A stretch of 64,000 bases of DNA from Sphingopyxis italica (GTDB lineage: Bacteria; Pseudomonadota; Alphaproteobacteria; Sphingomonadales; Sphingomonadaceae): assembly GCF_011926545.1 (NCBI RefSeq), contig NZ_JAATIT010000001.1:1010469-1074468 (forward strand). The letters are read 5' to 3'. The notes under the pieces are model-generated. The model ran no database searches. It was not told where the DNA came from and saw only the letters and a list, made by a program, of their open reading frames with translations. Shown here piece by piece: positions 51,029-59,874 of the stretch; positions within the stretch are counted from its first letter, which is position 1, and the number at the start of each line of letters is the position of its first letter. The translations under genes were made by a program, and so were the position numbers.

Positions 51029-51712
51029 TTAACCTTCGGCCTTTTCTTCGCCGGCTTCTTCGGCGGGCGCTTCTTCGGCAACCGGGGCTTCTTCGGCTTC
51101 GACAACCGGGCCGCCTTCGGCGACTTCCTCGGCGATCGCGGTCGCGTCTTCGGCGGTCGCGTTGGCCGGGGTCTCGTCGGCGACGGCTTCGGCAACCGCT
51201 TCGGCGGTTTCTTCGCTCTTCACCGAACCGGTCGCGTCCGACTCAGCGGCTGCGGGCGCAGCGGCTTCTTCAGCAGCGGGCGCTTCTTCGGCGGCCACTT
51301 CCGGAGCGGCTTCTTCGACCGCTTCGGGCTCGGGCGCCGGAGCGGCGGCAGCGGCGGCGGCGGCTTCTTCGGCGTCAGCCAGCTTCTGGGCCTTTTCCTC
51401 GGCGCGTTCCTTGGCCTTTTCGCCCGGGACGGCCTTGTTCGGGTTGTTGCGCGCGGCGCGTTCCTGGACGCCCGCGGCGTCGAGGAAGCGGGCGACGCGG
51501 TCGCTCGGCTGGGCGCCGACGCTCAGCCAATGCTTCGCGCGGTCGGCGTCGAGCTTCACGCGCTCGGGATTGTCCTTGGCGAGCAGCGGGTTGTAGCTGC
51601 CGATGCGCTCGATGAAGCGGCCGTCGCGCGGGCTGCGCGAATCGGCGACGACGATCTTGTAATAAGGACGCTTTTTCGAACCGCCGCGTGCGAGGCGAAT
51701 GGAGGTAGCCAT
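51029..51712 (-). CDS. rpsP: 30S ribosomal protein S16 with a long acidic Ala/Glu tail
   Basis: A 227-residue S16. The first 80 or so residues ([32 protein letters not shown]) are normal S16. After a basic hinge ([22 protein letters not shown]) comes a low-complexity tail of about 140 residues that is very rich in Ala and Glu. S16 is usually 80-90 residues; alphaproteobacterial S16 often has a modest tail, but this one is unusually long. First gene of rpsP-rimM after ffh. Confidence 0.95.
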   Translation of the reverse strand: MATSIRLARGGSKKRPYYKIVVADSRSPRDGRFIERIGSYNPLLAKDNPERVKLDADRAKHWLSVGAQPSDRVARFLDAAGVQERAARNNPNKAVPGEKAKERAEEKAQKLADAEEAAAAAAAAPAPEPEAVEEAAPEVAAEEAPAAEEAAAPAAAESDATGSVKSEETAEAVAEAVADETPANATAEDATAIAEEVAEGGPVVEAEEAPVAEEAPAEEAGEEKAEG

Positions 51713-51752
51713 GATATTTTCCTTCAGAGTTTAATGTTTAAATTCGGATCGA

Positions 51753-53201
51753 CTATTTCTTTTTATTCATAAGGTTGGCGAGCTCGGGCGGGATAGATCC
51801 GCCTCCGCCGAGACCGGGGAGGCCACCGCCGCCACCCATACCACCCATTCCGGGAATGCCGCCGCCCTTGCCGAACAGCGCGCCGAGGCCCTTGAGCCCG
51901 CCCATCTTGCGGATCTTCTTCATCGCGCTGGCCATTTCCTGGTGCATTTTGAGCACCTTGTTGACCTGCTGCACCGTCGTGCCCGAGCCGTTCGCGATGC
52001 GGATCTTGCGCTTCGCGGTCAGGATTTCGGGCTTCGCGCGCTCCTTGGGAGTCATCGATCCCATGATCGCGTCGAAATGAATGAGCATCTTGTCGTCGGC
52101 GGCGCCGGCGGCCATCTGCGCCTGCGCCTTCTTGATGCCGGGGATCATGCCCGCGAGCGCGCCGAGGCCGCCCATGCGGCGCATCTGGTTCAATTGGGTG
52201 CGCAGATCGTTGAGGTCGAAGAGGCCCTTCGCCATCTTCGCCGCCATCGCCTCGGCCTCTTCGACCTGGATCGTTTCAGCGGCGCGTTCGACGAGGCTGA
52301 CGACGTCGCCCATGCCGAGGATGCGGCCCGCGATGCGCGACGGCTGGAAGAGTTCGAGCCCGTCGAGCTTTTCGCCCGTGCCCGCGAATTTGATCGGTTT
52401 GCCGGTGACCGCGCGCATCGAGAGCGCGGCACCGCCGCGCGCGTCGCCGTCCATGCGGGTGAGCACGACGCCGGTGAGCGGCACCTGGTCGGTGAAACGC
52501 TGTGCGACCTGCACCGCGTCCTGCCCGGTCAGGCTGTCGACGACGAGCAACGTTTCGGCGGGGTTGGCGGTGCGCGACACCGCCTGCATCTCGTCCATCA
52601 GCTGCTGGTCGACGTGGAGACGGCCCGCGGTGTCGAGCATCAGCACGTCATAGCCCTGAAGCTTTGCCGCCTGCATCGCGCGCTGCGCGATCTCGACCGG
52701 CTGCTGGCCCGCGACGATCGGCAGGGTCGCGACGTCGATCTGGGTACCGAGGACGGCGAGCTGTTCCTGCGCGGCGGGGCGGTTGACGTCGAGCGACGCC
52801 ATCAGCACCTTCTTGCGCTCCTTTTCCTTGAGCCGCTTCGCGATCTTCGCGGTCGTCGTCGTCTTGCCCGAGCCCTGCAAGCCGACCATCATAATCACGG
52901 CGGGCGGGGTGACGGCGAGTTCGAGCTCGGCGGTTTCGGAGCCGAGCATTTCGGTCAGCGCGTCGCTGACGATCTTGACGACCTGCTGGCCCGGGGTGAC
53001 CGAGCGCAGGACGTTCTGGCCGATCGCGAGTTCGGTGACCTGATCGACGAAGCTGCGCACGACGGGCAGCGCGACGTCGGCTTCGAGCAGGGCGATTCGC
53101 ACTTCGCGCATCGCGGCGCGCACGTCGGCCTCGGTCAGCGCGCCGCGGCCGCGGAGCTTTCCGAAAACATCGCCAAGCCGATTGCTCAGACTGTCGAACA
53201 T
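51753..53201 (-). CDS. ffh: Signal recognition particle protein Ffh
   Basis: A 482-residue SRP GTPase: N domain, G domain with G1 loop GLQGSGKTTT (107-116), DTAGRLHVD and TRMDGDARGG, and a Met-rich M domain (GMIPGIKKAQAQMAAG, RIANGSGTTVQQVN) binding 4.5S RNA and signal sequences. A Gly-rich tail (GMGGMGGGGGLPGLGGGG) ends the protein. The ATG at 53201 gives the canonical N-terminus. It lies upstream of rpsP on the same strand with a 40-bp gap. Confidence 0.97.
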   Translation of the reverse strand: MFDSLSNRLGDVFGKLRGRGALTEADVRAAMREVRIALLEADVALPVVRSFVDQVTELAIGQNVLRSVTPGQQVVKIVSDALTEMLGSETAELELAVTPPAVIMMVGLQGSGKTTTTAKIAKRLKEKERKKVLMASLDVNRPAAQEQLAVLGTQIDVATLPIVAGQQPVEIAQRAMQAAKLQGYDVLMLDTAGRLHVDQQLMDEMQAVSRTANPAETLLVVDSLTGQDAVQVAQRFTDQVPLTGVVLTRMDGDARGGAALSMRAVTGKPIKFAGTGEKLDGLELFQPSRIAGRILGMGDVVSLVERAAETIQVEEAEAMAAKMAKGLFDLNDLRTQLNQMRRMGGLGALAGMIPGIKKAQAQMAAGAADDKMLIHFDAIMGSMTPKERAKPEILTAKRKIRIANGSGTTVQQVNKVLKMHQEMASAMKKIRKMGGLKGLGALFGKGGGIPGMGGMGGGGGLPGLGGGGSIPPELANLMNKKK

Positions 53202-53448
53202 GCGCCTCAAATCCTTGTTACGAGGCCCGCAACGCAAAACACGCCGGTGAGCGAAACCTCGCCAACCAGCGGTATCCGTGGACAGTGTTTCCGTCGCGGA
53301 CGTCGATATGCCCGAACGCAAAATGCGCGCGGACGCGGCGGCCTCTACACAAATGGGCATGCAAAGGCAAGGCGGGCCCTTCGAAGCGCACTTAACCCAA
53401 ATTTCACCGCTTCGACCGTATCAGGCCCGCGAGGGTGGGACCATATAT

Positions 53449-55080
53449 ATGACATCGACGCCGAAGCCATTCGACCGCAGCGAGGGCGCCAAACGCGACA
53501 TCATCGCGGGCGGCATCGTCGTCGCCGCGATCCTGCTGTTCGTCGGCACGGGCAGCACCGTCATGCAGGCGGCCGTCCGCGCGCTGATCGGCATCGGCGG
53601 GGGGCCCGACCGCGCGCTCGCGACGGCGCTGGTGCTCAACATTGCGCTGATCCTCTTCGGCTGGCGCCGCTACAAGGATCTCAACCGCGAGATCGTCGAG
53701 CGCACCGAAGCCGAACAGCGTGCGCGCTACCTTGCCGACACCGACCCGCTGACGGGCTTCCTTAACCGCCGCGCGCTGCTCGCCGCGGGGCAGCGGATGA
53801 TCGCGGGCGCCGCCGCCGAAAAACGCCAGGTCGCGCTATTCCTGCTCGATCTCGACCATTTCAAGACCGTCAACGACATTCACGGCCACGCCGCGGGCGA
53901 CCGCGTGTTGCAGGTCGCCGCCGAACGCATCTCGGCCGTCCTGCCGCCCACCGCGACCAAGGCGCGGCTCGGCGGCGACGAATTCGTCGCGATGCTCGCC
54001 TTCGAACCCGCGGCGCGCGCCGACATCGACGCGCTTGCCGCCGAACTGGTGACGGCGCTCGACAATATGATCACCCACGACGCGCAGCAGATCCGGATCG
54101 GCGCTTCGCTCGGCATCGCGCTCGCCCATGATGCGAGCATGACGATGGAAACGATGGTCCGCCAGGCCGACATCGCGATGTATCATTGCAAGGACGAGGG
54201 CCGAAACCGCTTCTGCTGGTTCGAGGCCGGGATGGAAATGGCGGTGCAGGTGCGCAATCAGATCGAAACCGGCATTCGCGAAGGCATGCCGCGCGGCGAG
54301 TTCATTCCGCACTTCGAACCGCAAGTCGACATCGCGAGCGGGCGGCTGATCGGTTTCGAGATGCTGATGCGCTGGGAATCGCCCGAATATGGCATGATCC
54401 CGCCCGAACGCTTCATTCCGGTCGCCGAGGAAAGCGGGCTGATCGGCGAATTGTCGCTGCAAGTGATCCGCGAGGCGATGGAGATCGCCAAACGCTGGGA
54501 CCCGTCGATCATGCTCGCGGTCAATATTTCGCCGCAGCAGCTGAAGGATCCATGGTTCAGCCAGAAGCTGACCAAGCTGCTCGTCGAAACGGGCTTCCCC
54601 GCCGCGCAGCTCGAGGTCGAGATCACCGAAAGTTCGCTGTTCGAGAATCTGCCGCTGGTGCGCTCGATCGTCACCAGTCTCAAGAATCAGGGCGTCTCGC
54701 TCGCTCTCGACGATTTCGGCACCGGCTACAGCTCGCTGTCGCACCTCCGTGCGCTGCCGTTCGACCGGATCAAGATCGACCGCAGCTTCATCGCCGCGAT
54801 GCGCGGCAGCCCCGATGCGCAGGCGATCGTCGTCGCGATCGTGCGGCTGGGCGAAAGCCTGGCGATGCCGATCACCGCCGAGGGGGTCGAGGACGAGGCG
54901 ACCGCGATCGAACTGACGCGGCTTGGCTGCTCGAAGGGCCAGGGCTGGCATTTCGGCCGCGCCGCATCGGCCGCCGACACCGACCGCCTGCTCGCCGAAC
55001 GCGGCCTGCTGCGCGCGCCGATGGTGCCGCCGGTTGGGCCCGACGCGAGCGAGGAAGCGCCGCTGCGCAAGAGGGCGTGA
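53449..55080 (+). CDS. Membrane GGDEF-EAL protein (c-di-GMP turnover)
   Basis: A 543-residue protein with two N-terminal membrane helices, then GGDEF and EAL domains. The GGDEF site is intact (RLGGDEFVAM, 175-179); an RxxD inhibitory site is not seen at the usual spot. The EAL motif is EML (Glu304 kept), with EITES, DDFGTGYSSL and KIDRSFI conserved, so phosphodiesterase activity is plausible. Which activity dominates cannot be read from the sequence. The ATG at 53449 follows GAGGGTGGGA and is preferred over upstream in-frame starts. Confidence 0.9.
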   Translation: MTSTPKPFDRSEGAKRDIIAGGIVVAAILLFVGTGSTVMQAAVRALIGIGGGPDRALATALVLNIALILFGWRRYKDLNREIVERTEAEQRARYLADTDPLTGFLNRRALLAAGQRMIAGAAAEKRQVALFLLDLDHFKTVNDIHGHAAGDRVLQVAAERISAVLPPTATKARLGGDEFVAMLAFEPAARADIDALAAELVTALDNMITHDAQQIRIGASLGIALAHDASMTMETMVRQADIAMYHCKDEGRNRFCWFEAGMEMAVQVRNQIETGIREGMPRGEFIPHFEPQVDIASGRLIGFEMLMRWESPEYGMIPPERFIPVAEESGLIGELSLQVIREAMEIAKRWDPSIMLAVNISPQQLKDPWFSQKLTKLLVETGFPAAQLEVEITESSLFENLPLVRSIVTSLKNQGVSLALDDFGTGYSSLSHLRALPFDRIKIDRSFIAAMRGSPDAQAIVVAIVRLGESLAMPITAEGVEDEATAIELTRLGCSKGQGWHFGRAASAADTDRLLAERGLLRAPMVPPVGPDASEEAPLRKRA

Positions 55081-55085
55081 TTCTC

Positions 55086-55255
55086 CCCTCCCCCTCGATG
55101 GGGGAGGCAGCGAGACTTGCCAGCTTGCTGGCTAGTCGACGCGGTGGGCGCGCGCTCGCGCCCCGACGCGCCGGTCCAATGCCGCACCGTCACCCCCATC
55201 CAACTCCGCCTAGCCGCTTTGCGGCAAGGCTGCGTATCCTTCCCCCATCAAGGGG
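55086..55255. repeat. Family C long inverted repeat
   Basis: CCTCCCCCTCGATGGGGGAGG at the left and CCTTCCCCCATCAAGGGGGAAGG at the right each form hairpins, framing GCTTGCTGGCTAG and CTAGCCGCTTTGCGGCAAG. Same build as 41890-42031. It sits between the GGDEF-EAL gene and dapF and may end transcription before the dapF operon. Confidence 0.75.
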
Positions 55256-55308
55256 GAAGGTCTTATGCCTCGCTAGACTTCGCGGCCCCCCGCCCCTAAA
55301 TGCGCCCT

Positions 55309-56115
55309 ATGGCAGACCGCTTCACCAAGATGCACGGCCTCGGCAACGACTTCGTCGTAATTGACGCGCGCGTGGCTAGCGTCGAGATGACGCCGGCGCG
55401 CGCGCATGCGATCGCCGACCGGCGGCACGGCATCGGGTGCGACCAGTTGATCCTGCTCGAACCGTCAGCGAGCGCCGACGTGAAGATGCGCATCTTCAAC
55501 GCCGATGGCGGCGAGGTCGAGGCGTGCGGCAATGCGACGCGTTGTGTCGCGACGCTGATCGGCAAGCCCGCGGTGATCGAGACGCTGGGCGGGATGCTGC
55601 GCGTCACACCCGCCGATGGCGGCGCCGAAGTGACGCTGGGCGAGCCCGCGTTCGAATGGGAGCAGATCCCGCTCGCGATGCCGATGGACACGCGCGACAT
55701 GCCCGTCGCGTGGGACGAGCTGGAGCATGGCGCCGCGGTCAATGTTGGCAATCCGCACATCGTCTTTTTCGTGCCCGAGGCCGACGCCGTCGCGCTGGGC
55801 GAGCTCGGCCCGCGGATCGAGACCGACCCGCTGTTTCCCGAACGCGTCAACGTCAATGTCGCGAGCCTCGACGGCGAAAACCAGCTGCAGCTGCGCGTCT
55901 GGGAGCGCGGCGTCGGGCTGACGCAGGCGTGCGGCACCGGTGCGTGCGCGACCGCCGTCGCAGCGATCCGCGCGGGGCTGGTGCAATCGCCGGTGACCAT
56001 ATCGCTGCCCGGCGGCGACCTTGTCATCCGCTGGGCGCCGGGCGCGCCGATCGTGATGAGCGGCGCCGCGACGCGCGTGTACGAAGGCGAGACCGACTGG
56101 GCGCAATTCGGATGA
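55309..56115 (+). CDS. dapF: Diaminopimelate epimerase
   Basis: A 268-residue enzyme that converts LL- to meso-diaminopimelate for lysine and peptidoglycan. The two catalytic cysteines are in EACGNATRC and QACGTGACA, and the N-terminus is FTKMHGLGNDFVVID. The ATG at 55309 is chosen by alignment with the family; 55300 is also in frame. First gene of dapF-mtaB-ftsY-yciB, each overlapping the next by ATGA. Confidence 0.95.
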   Translation: MADRFTKMHGLGNDFVVIDARVASVEMTPARAHAIADRRHGIGCDQLILLEPSASADVKMRIFNADGGEVEACGNATRCVATLIGKPAVIETLGGMLRVTPADGGAEVTLGEPAFEWEQIPLAMPMDTRDMPVAWDELEHGAAVNVGNPHIVFFVPEADAVALGELGPRIETDPLFPERVNVNVASLDGENQLQLRVWERGVGLTQACGTGACATAVAAIRAGLVQSPVTISLPGGDLVIRWAPGAPIVMSGAATRVYEGETDWAQFG

Positions 56116-57425
56116 CCGCAGCCCTCGCCGACCGCCAGAAGGTCGTCAATTTCGGTTGCCGGCTGAACATCGCCGAGGGCGAGGCCATCCGGTCCGCCGT
56201 CGAGGCGGCGGGCGCGGAAGGCATGATCGTCTTCAACAGCTGTGCGGTGACCGACGAGGCGGTGCGGCAGGCGCGACAGGCGGTGCGGCGCGCGTTGCGC
56301 GAGCGGCCGGGCGCCGAAGTGGTGGTGACGGGGTGCGCGGCGGAGCTTGAGGGTGAGGCCTTTGCCGCGATGGGCGCGCGGGTGGTGCGTAATGACGCCA
56401 AGGGATTGGCGAAGAGCTATCGTCCGATTTCTCCCTTGCTCCCCCGCGAAGGCGGGGGCCCATCTCCTGCCGGCGCTATTTCGAACCCACCGGAGATGGG
56501 TCCCCGCCTTCGCGGGGACACGGGAGTTTATTCGCCCGCACTCTCGGGCGCCAACCATGCGCGGGCGTTTCTTGGCGTCCAGACGGGTTGCTCGCACAGC
56601 TGCACCTTCTGTGCGACAGTAATGGCGCGGGGCGAAGCACGCTCCGCGACGATCGATGCCGTGCTCGATGCCGCGCGCACCGCCCTCGACCGCGGCCAGC
56701 GCGAGATCGTGCTGACCGGGGTCGATCTTGCGAGCTATGGCGACGACAGCGGCACGACACTCGCCGCGCTCGTCGAGGCGTTGCTGACGCTGCCGATCGA
56801 GCGCCTCCGCCTCTCGTCGCTCGACCCGGACCGGATCGACGACGCGCTCTTCGCGTTGCTGACGCAGGAAAAGCGCGTGATGCCGCACGTACACCTGTCG
56901 TTGCAGGCGGGCGATGATATGGTGCTGACGCGGATGAAGCGCCGCCACCGCCGCGCCGACGCCGTCGCCCTGATCGAGCGGTTGAAGGCGGCGCGCGCCG
57001 ATATCGCGATCGGCGCCGACCTGATCGCGGGTTTTCCGACCGAGGACGCGGCGATGTTCGCGAACTCGCTGGCGCTGATCGACGATTGCGACATCGTCTT
57101 CGGCCACATCTTTCCCTACAGCCCGCGCGCCGGCACCCCCGCCGCGCGGATGCCGCAGGTCGGCCGGGCCATCGCGCGCGAGCGCGCCGCGACGCTGCGC
57201 GAAGCCAATGCGCGGCGGCGGCAGGACTGGCTGGGCACGCAGGTCGGCCGCGCCGCGTCGATGCTCGTCGAGCGCGACGGCGTCAGCGGCCACGCCGAGA
57301 ATTTCGCCGCCGTGGCGCTGACCGCCCCCGCGGTCGCCGGCACCATCATCGACGTGCGCCTGATCGCGCGCGACGGCGACCGCATGATCGCCGCCCCCAC
57401 CCAAGCAAAGGAAATCGCCGCATGA
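56112..57425 (+). CDS. mtaB: tRNA t6A37 methylthiotransferase, with an in-frame palindromic insertion
   Basis: A 437-residue radical-SAM enzyme that adds methylthio to t6A37. The N-terminal cluster cysteines are 16, 44 and 75, and the radical-SAM motif CSHSCTFC uses Cys160, 164 and 167. SLQAGDDMVLTRMKRRH and GADLIAGFPTED are family features. Residues 110-136 (LPREGGGPSPAGA...) come from a palindromic element (56441-56518) that sits between the first domain and the radical-SAM core. The frame is kept throughout and no key residue is lost. The ATG overlaps the dapF stop. Confidence 0.93.
   Translation: MTAALADRQKVVNFGCRLNIAEGEAIRSAVEAAGAEGMIVFNSCAVTDEAVRQARQAVRRALRERPGAEVVVTGCAAELEGEAFAAMGARVVRNDAKGLAKSYRPISPLLPREGGGPSPAGAISNPPEMGPRLRGDTGVYSPALSGANHARAFLGVQTGCSHSCTFCATVMARGEARSATIDAVLDAARTALDRGQREIVLTGVDLASYGDDSGTTLAALVEALLTLPIERLRLSSLDPDRIDDALFALLTQEKRVMPHVHLSLQAGDDMVLTRMKRRHRRADAVALIERLKAARADIAIGADLIAGFPTEDAAMFANSLALIDDCDIVFGHIFPYSPRAGTPAARMPQVGRAIARERAATLREANARRRQDWLGTQVGRAASMLVERDGVSGHAENFAAVALTAPAVAGTIIDVRLIARDGDRMIAAPTQAKEIAA
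56441..56518. repeat. Family B palindrome inserted within mtaB
   Basis: CCCCGCGAAGGCGGGG + CCCATCTCC and GGAGATGGG + CCCCGCCTTCGCGGGG are complementary over 26 bp with one mismatch, about 24 nt apart. The element is 78 nt, a multiple of three, without stops in the mtaB frame, and matches the intergenic copy at 24861-24938. Confidence 0.87.
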
Positions 57426-58348
57426 CCGGCCAAAGCTGGAGCGAACGGCTGCTCGGCGGATTTCGCCGCACCTCCGAACGGCTCGGCGAAAATCTCGCCG
57501 GACTGACCGGCAAGTCGCGGCTCGACGACGACGATCTCGACCGCATCGAGGAAGCGCTGATCACCGCCGACCTCGGCCCCGCGATGGCCGAGCGGATTCG
57601 CGACCGGCTCGCCGCGCGGCGCGATGCCGTGGCGGGCGGCATCGAGGAGTTGCGCAAGATCGTCGCCGACGAGATCGCGGCGGTGCTTCGCCCGGTCGCC
57701 GAACCGCTCGACATCGACGCCTTTCCGCGCCCGCAGGTCATCCTCGTGATCGGGGTCAACGGTTCGGGCAAGACGACCACCATCGCCAAGCTCGCGCACC
57801 TGTTCCAGGAACAGGATTATGGCGTCATGCTCGTCGCGGGCGACACCTTCCGCGCCGCGGCGATCGGGCAATTGAAGGTCTGGGCCGAGCGGCTCGGCGT
57901 GCCGATCATGGCGGGGCCCGAGGGCGGCGACAGCGCGGGCATCGTGTTCGATGCGGTCAAGCAGGCGACCGCGACGGGCATCGATGTGCTGATCGTCGAC
58001 ACCGCCGGGCGGCTCCAGAACAAGCGCGAGCTGATGGACGAGCTCGCCAAGATCAAGCGCGTGCTCGGCCGCCTCAACCCCGCCGCGCCGCACGACGTCG
58101 TGCTCGTGCTCGACGCGACGACGGGGCAGAATGCGCTGTCGCAGATCGACGTGTTCCGCGAGGTCGCGGGCGTGACCGGCCTCGTGATGACCAAGCTCGA
58201 CGGCACCGCGCGCGGCGGCGTGCTGGTTTCGGCGGCCGAGCGCCACGGCCTTCCGATCCATGCGATCGGGATCGGCGAAACCATCGACGACCTTCGCCCG
58301 TTCGACGCCGATGAGATCGCGGGCATCATTGCAGGAAATATACGATGA
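57422..58348 (+). CDS. ftsY: Signal recognition particle receptor FtsY
   Basis: A 308-residue SRP receptor GTPase. Short N domain (LGGFRRTSERLGENL, DDDDLDRIEEALITADLG), G1 loop GVNGSGKTTT (111-120), DTAGRLQNK, TKLDGTARGG, and GIGETIDDLRPF at the end. The acidic A domain of E. coli FtsY is missing, as is common in alphaproteobacteria. Overlaps mtaB and yciB by ATGA. Confidence 0.97.
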   Translation: MTGQSWSERLLGGFRRTSERLGENLAGLTGKSRLDDDDLDRIEEALITADLGPAMAERIRDRLAARRDAVAGGIEELRKIVADEIAAVLRPVAEPLDIDAFPRPQVILVIGVNGSGKTTTIAKLAHLFQEQDYGVMLVAGDTFRAAAIGQLKVWAERLGVPIMAGPEGGDSAGIVFDAVKQATATGIDVLIVDTAGRLQNKRELMDELAKIKRVLGRLNPAAPHDVVLVLDATTGQNALSQIDVFREVAGVTGLVMTKLDGTARGGVLVSAAERHGLPIHAIGIGETIDDLRPFDADEIAGIIAGNIR

Positions 58349-59028
58349 GCGACGTCCTCCCCAGCGGTCCCGAGCCGGTTCCGGCGCCGCCCCCGGCCCC
58401 CTCGTCTTCTGGGCATGGCTGGCTCAATTTCGTGATCGATTTCGGGCCTTTGCTCGTCTTTTTCCTCGCCTACAAACTCTCCTCGGGCGGTGAAGGCGCG
58501 TTCGCGGCGACGACCGCGGCGATCAAGGGCACGGTCGCCTTCATGGTCGCGATCGTCATCGCGATGGCGGTGTCGAAGTGGAAGCTCGGCAAGATTTCGC
58601 CGATGCTGTGGATGTCGAGCATCCTCGTGATCGGCTTCGGTGCGCTGACGATCTGGTTTCACGACGAACGTTTCATCGTGATGAAGCCGACGATCATCTA
58701 TGCCGCTTTCGCCGTGCTGCTGCTCGGCGGTTACTGGTTCAAGCGGCCGATGCTCAAATATCTGCTCCAGTCGGCGCTCGAGGGGCTGACCGAAAGGGGC
58801 TGGCTGCTGCTCTCGCGCAACTGGGGGCTGTTCTTCGCCGCGCTCGGTATCGCCAACCATGCGATGTACGAGATGATCCAGGTGAAGCAGATGAGTTTCG
58901 ACCTTTGGCTGACGATCAAGGTCTGGGGCGTCACCGCGCTGTCCTTCCTGTTCACGCTGAGCCAGGTTCCGGTGATGCTGAAGAACGGGCTGGCCGTTTC
59001 CGAAGAGGCAGCTGACAAGCAAGCTTGA
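58345..59028 (+). CDS. yciB: Intracellular septation protein A family (YciB/IspZ)
   Basis: A 227-residue inner-membrane protein with about five to six helices and family motifs FVIDFGPLLVFFLAYK and KFSPMLWM-like 'GKISPMLWMSS'. A Pro-rich cytoplasmic head (residues 1-22) precedes the first helix. Family members affect cell division and envelope integrity in some bacteria. It overlaps the ftsY stop, so it is translated with it. Confidence 0.9.
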   Translation: MSDVLPSGPEPVPAPPPAPSSSGHGWLNFVIDFGPLLVFFLAYKLSSGGEGAFAATTAAIKGTVAFMVAIVIAMAVSKWKLGKISPMLWMSSILVIGFGALTIWFHDERFIVMKPTIIYAAFAVLLLGGYWFKRPMLKYLLQSALEGLTERGWLLLSRNWGLFFAALGIANHAMYEMIQVKQMSFDLWLTIKVWGVTALSFLFTLSQVPVMLKNGLAVSEEAADKQA

Positions 59029-59108
59029 GCCAATCCCCCGTCGCTGGCATATCGGCGGCACCGGCGCCGGTCCATAACGGCCGCCGAGACAAAAGAGGGG
59101 GAACTGCC

Positions 59109-59681
59109 ATGGACAAGTTTTTCGGAAATCTGCACGCCGTATTGGGCACCGGCCTGGTGCTCGCGGTCATCCTGATGCTGTGCCTAAACGGCCAGAATTT
59201 CGAGGACGGCATCGCCGCGGGCAACGCGATCATGCGCTGGCTCCACACCTTCTTCGGCGTGCTGTGGATCGGCCTGCTCTATTATTTCAATTTCGTCCAG
59301 ATGCCGACGATGCCCAAGATTCCGGCCGAGCTGAAAGCCGGCGTGTCGAAGCATATCGCGCCGGCCGCGCTCTTCTGGTTCCGCTGGGCGGCGCTGATCA
59401 CCGTGCTGCTGGGGATCGCGGTCGCGGGGCACGCCAAATATCTGGCGCCGGCGCTGGGGATGCAGGAACCCTACAGGCTGATCGGCGTCGGCATGTGGCT
59501 GGGCCTGATCATGGCGTTCAACGTCTGGTTCCTGATCTGGCCGAACCAGAAAAAGGTGCTGGGGATCGTCGAGGCCGACGACGCGGCCAAAGCGAAGGCG
59601 GCGCGGACCGCGATGATCTTTTCGCGGACCAACACCTTGCTGTCGATCCCGATGCTCTATGCGATGGTGAATTTCAGCTAA
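59109..59681 (+). CDS. PuuD-like (urate hydroxylase N-domain) membrane protein
   Basis: A 190-residue inner-membrane protein with four or five helices. WLHTFFGVLWIGLLYYFNFVQ and the motif around GMWLGLIMAFNVWFLIWPNQ match the membrane domain of PuuD-type proteins. The cytochrome c domain of true urate dehydrogenases is absent, so urate oxidation should not be assumed. The ATG at 59109 has GAGGGGG upstream. Followed by a terminator. Confidence 0.85.
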   Translation: MDKFFGNLHAVLGTGLVLAVILMLCLNGQNFEDGIAAGNAIMRWLHTFFGVLWIGLLYYFNFVQMPTMPKIPAELKAGVSKHIAPAALFWFRWAALITVLLGIAVAGHAKYLAPALGMQEPYRLIGVGMWLGLIMAFNVWFLIWPNQKKVLGIVEADDAAKAKAARTAMIFSRTNTLLSIPMLYAMVNFS

Positions 59682-59704
59682 GCCGGCTGGCGATGCTTAA
59701 CGAA

Positions 59705-59736
59705 AGGGCGCTTCGGGAAACCGGAGCGCCTTTTTT
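59705..59736 (+). terminator. Rho-independent terminator after the PuuD-like gene
   Basis: GGCGCTTCGG and CCGGAGCGCC (one G-T pair) with a GAAA tetraloop, followed by six T's. It ends the dapF-ftsY transcription region. Confidence 0.9.
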
Positions 59737-59867
59737 CCGTTCGTGTCGAGCGAAGTCGAGACACCCATCGACTTGGCGCTGGCCCGAGGGGCATCTCGAC
59801 TTCGACCGCAGGTCGAAGTTTATCCTGAGCGCCTGCCAGGGCAGTCGAAGGGCTCGATGCGAACGGG
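59737..59867. repeat. Family A palindromic element, copy 3
   Basis: It starts CCGTTCGTGTCGAGCGAAG and ends GGGCTCGATGCGAACGGG. The right 79 nt (59789-59867) are identical, in inverted orientation, to 63747-63825. Between them lies the hemB operon. Confidence 0.9.
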
Positions 59868-59874
59868 TTTTGAT

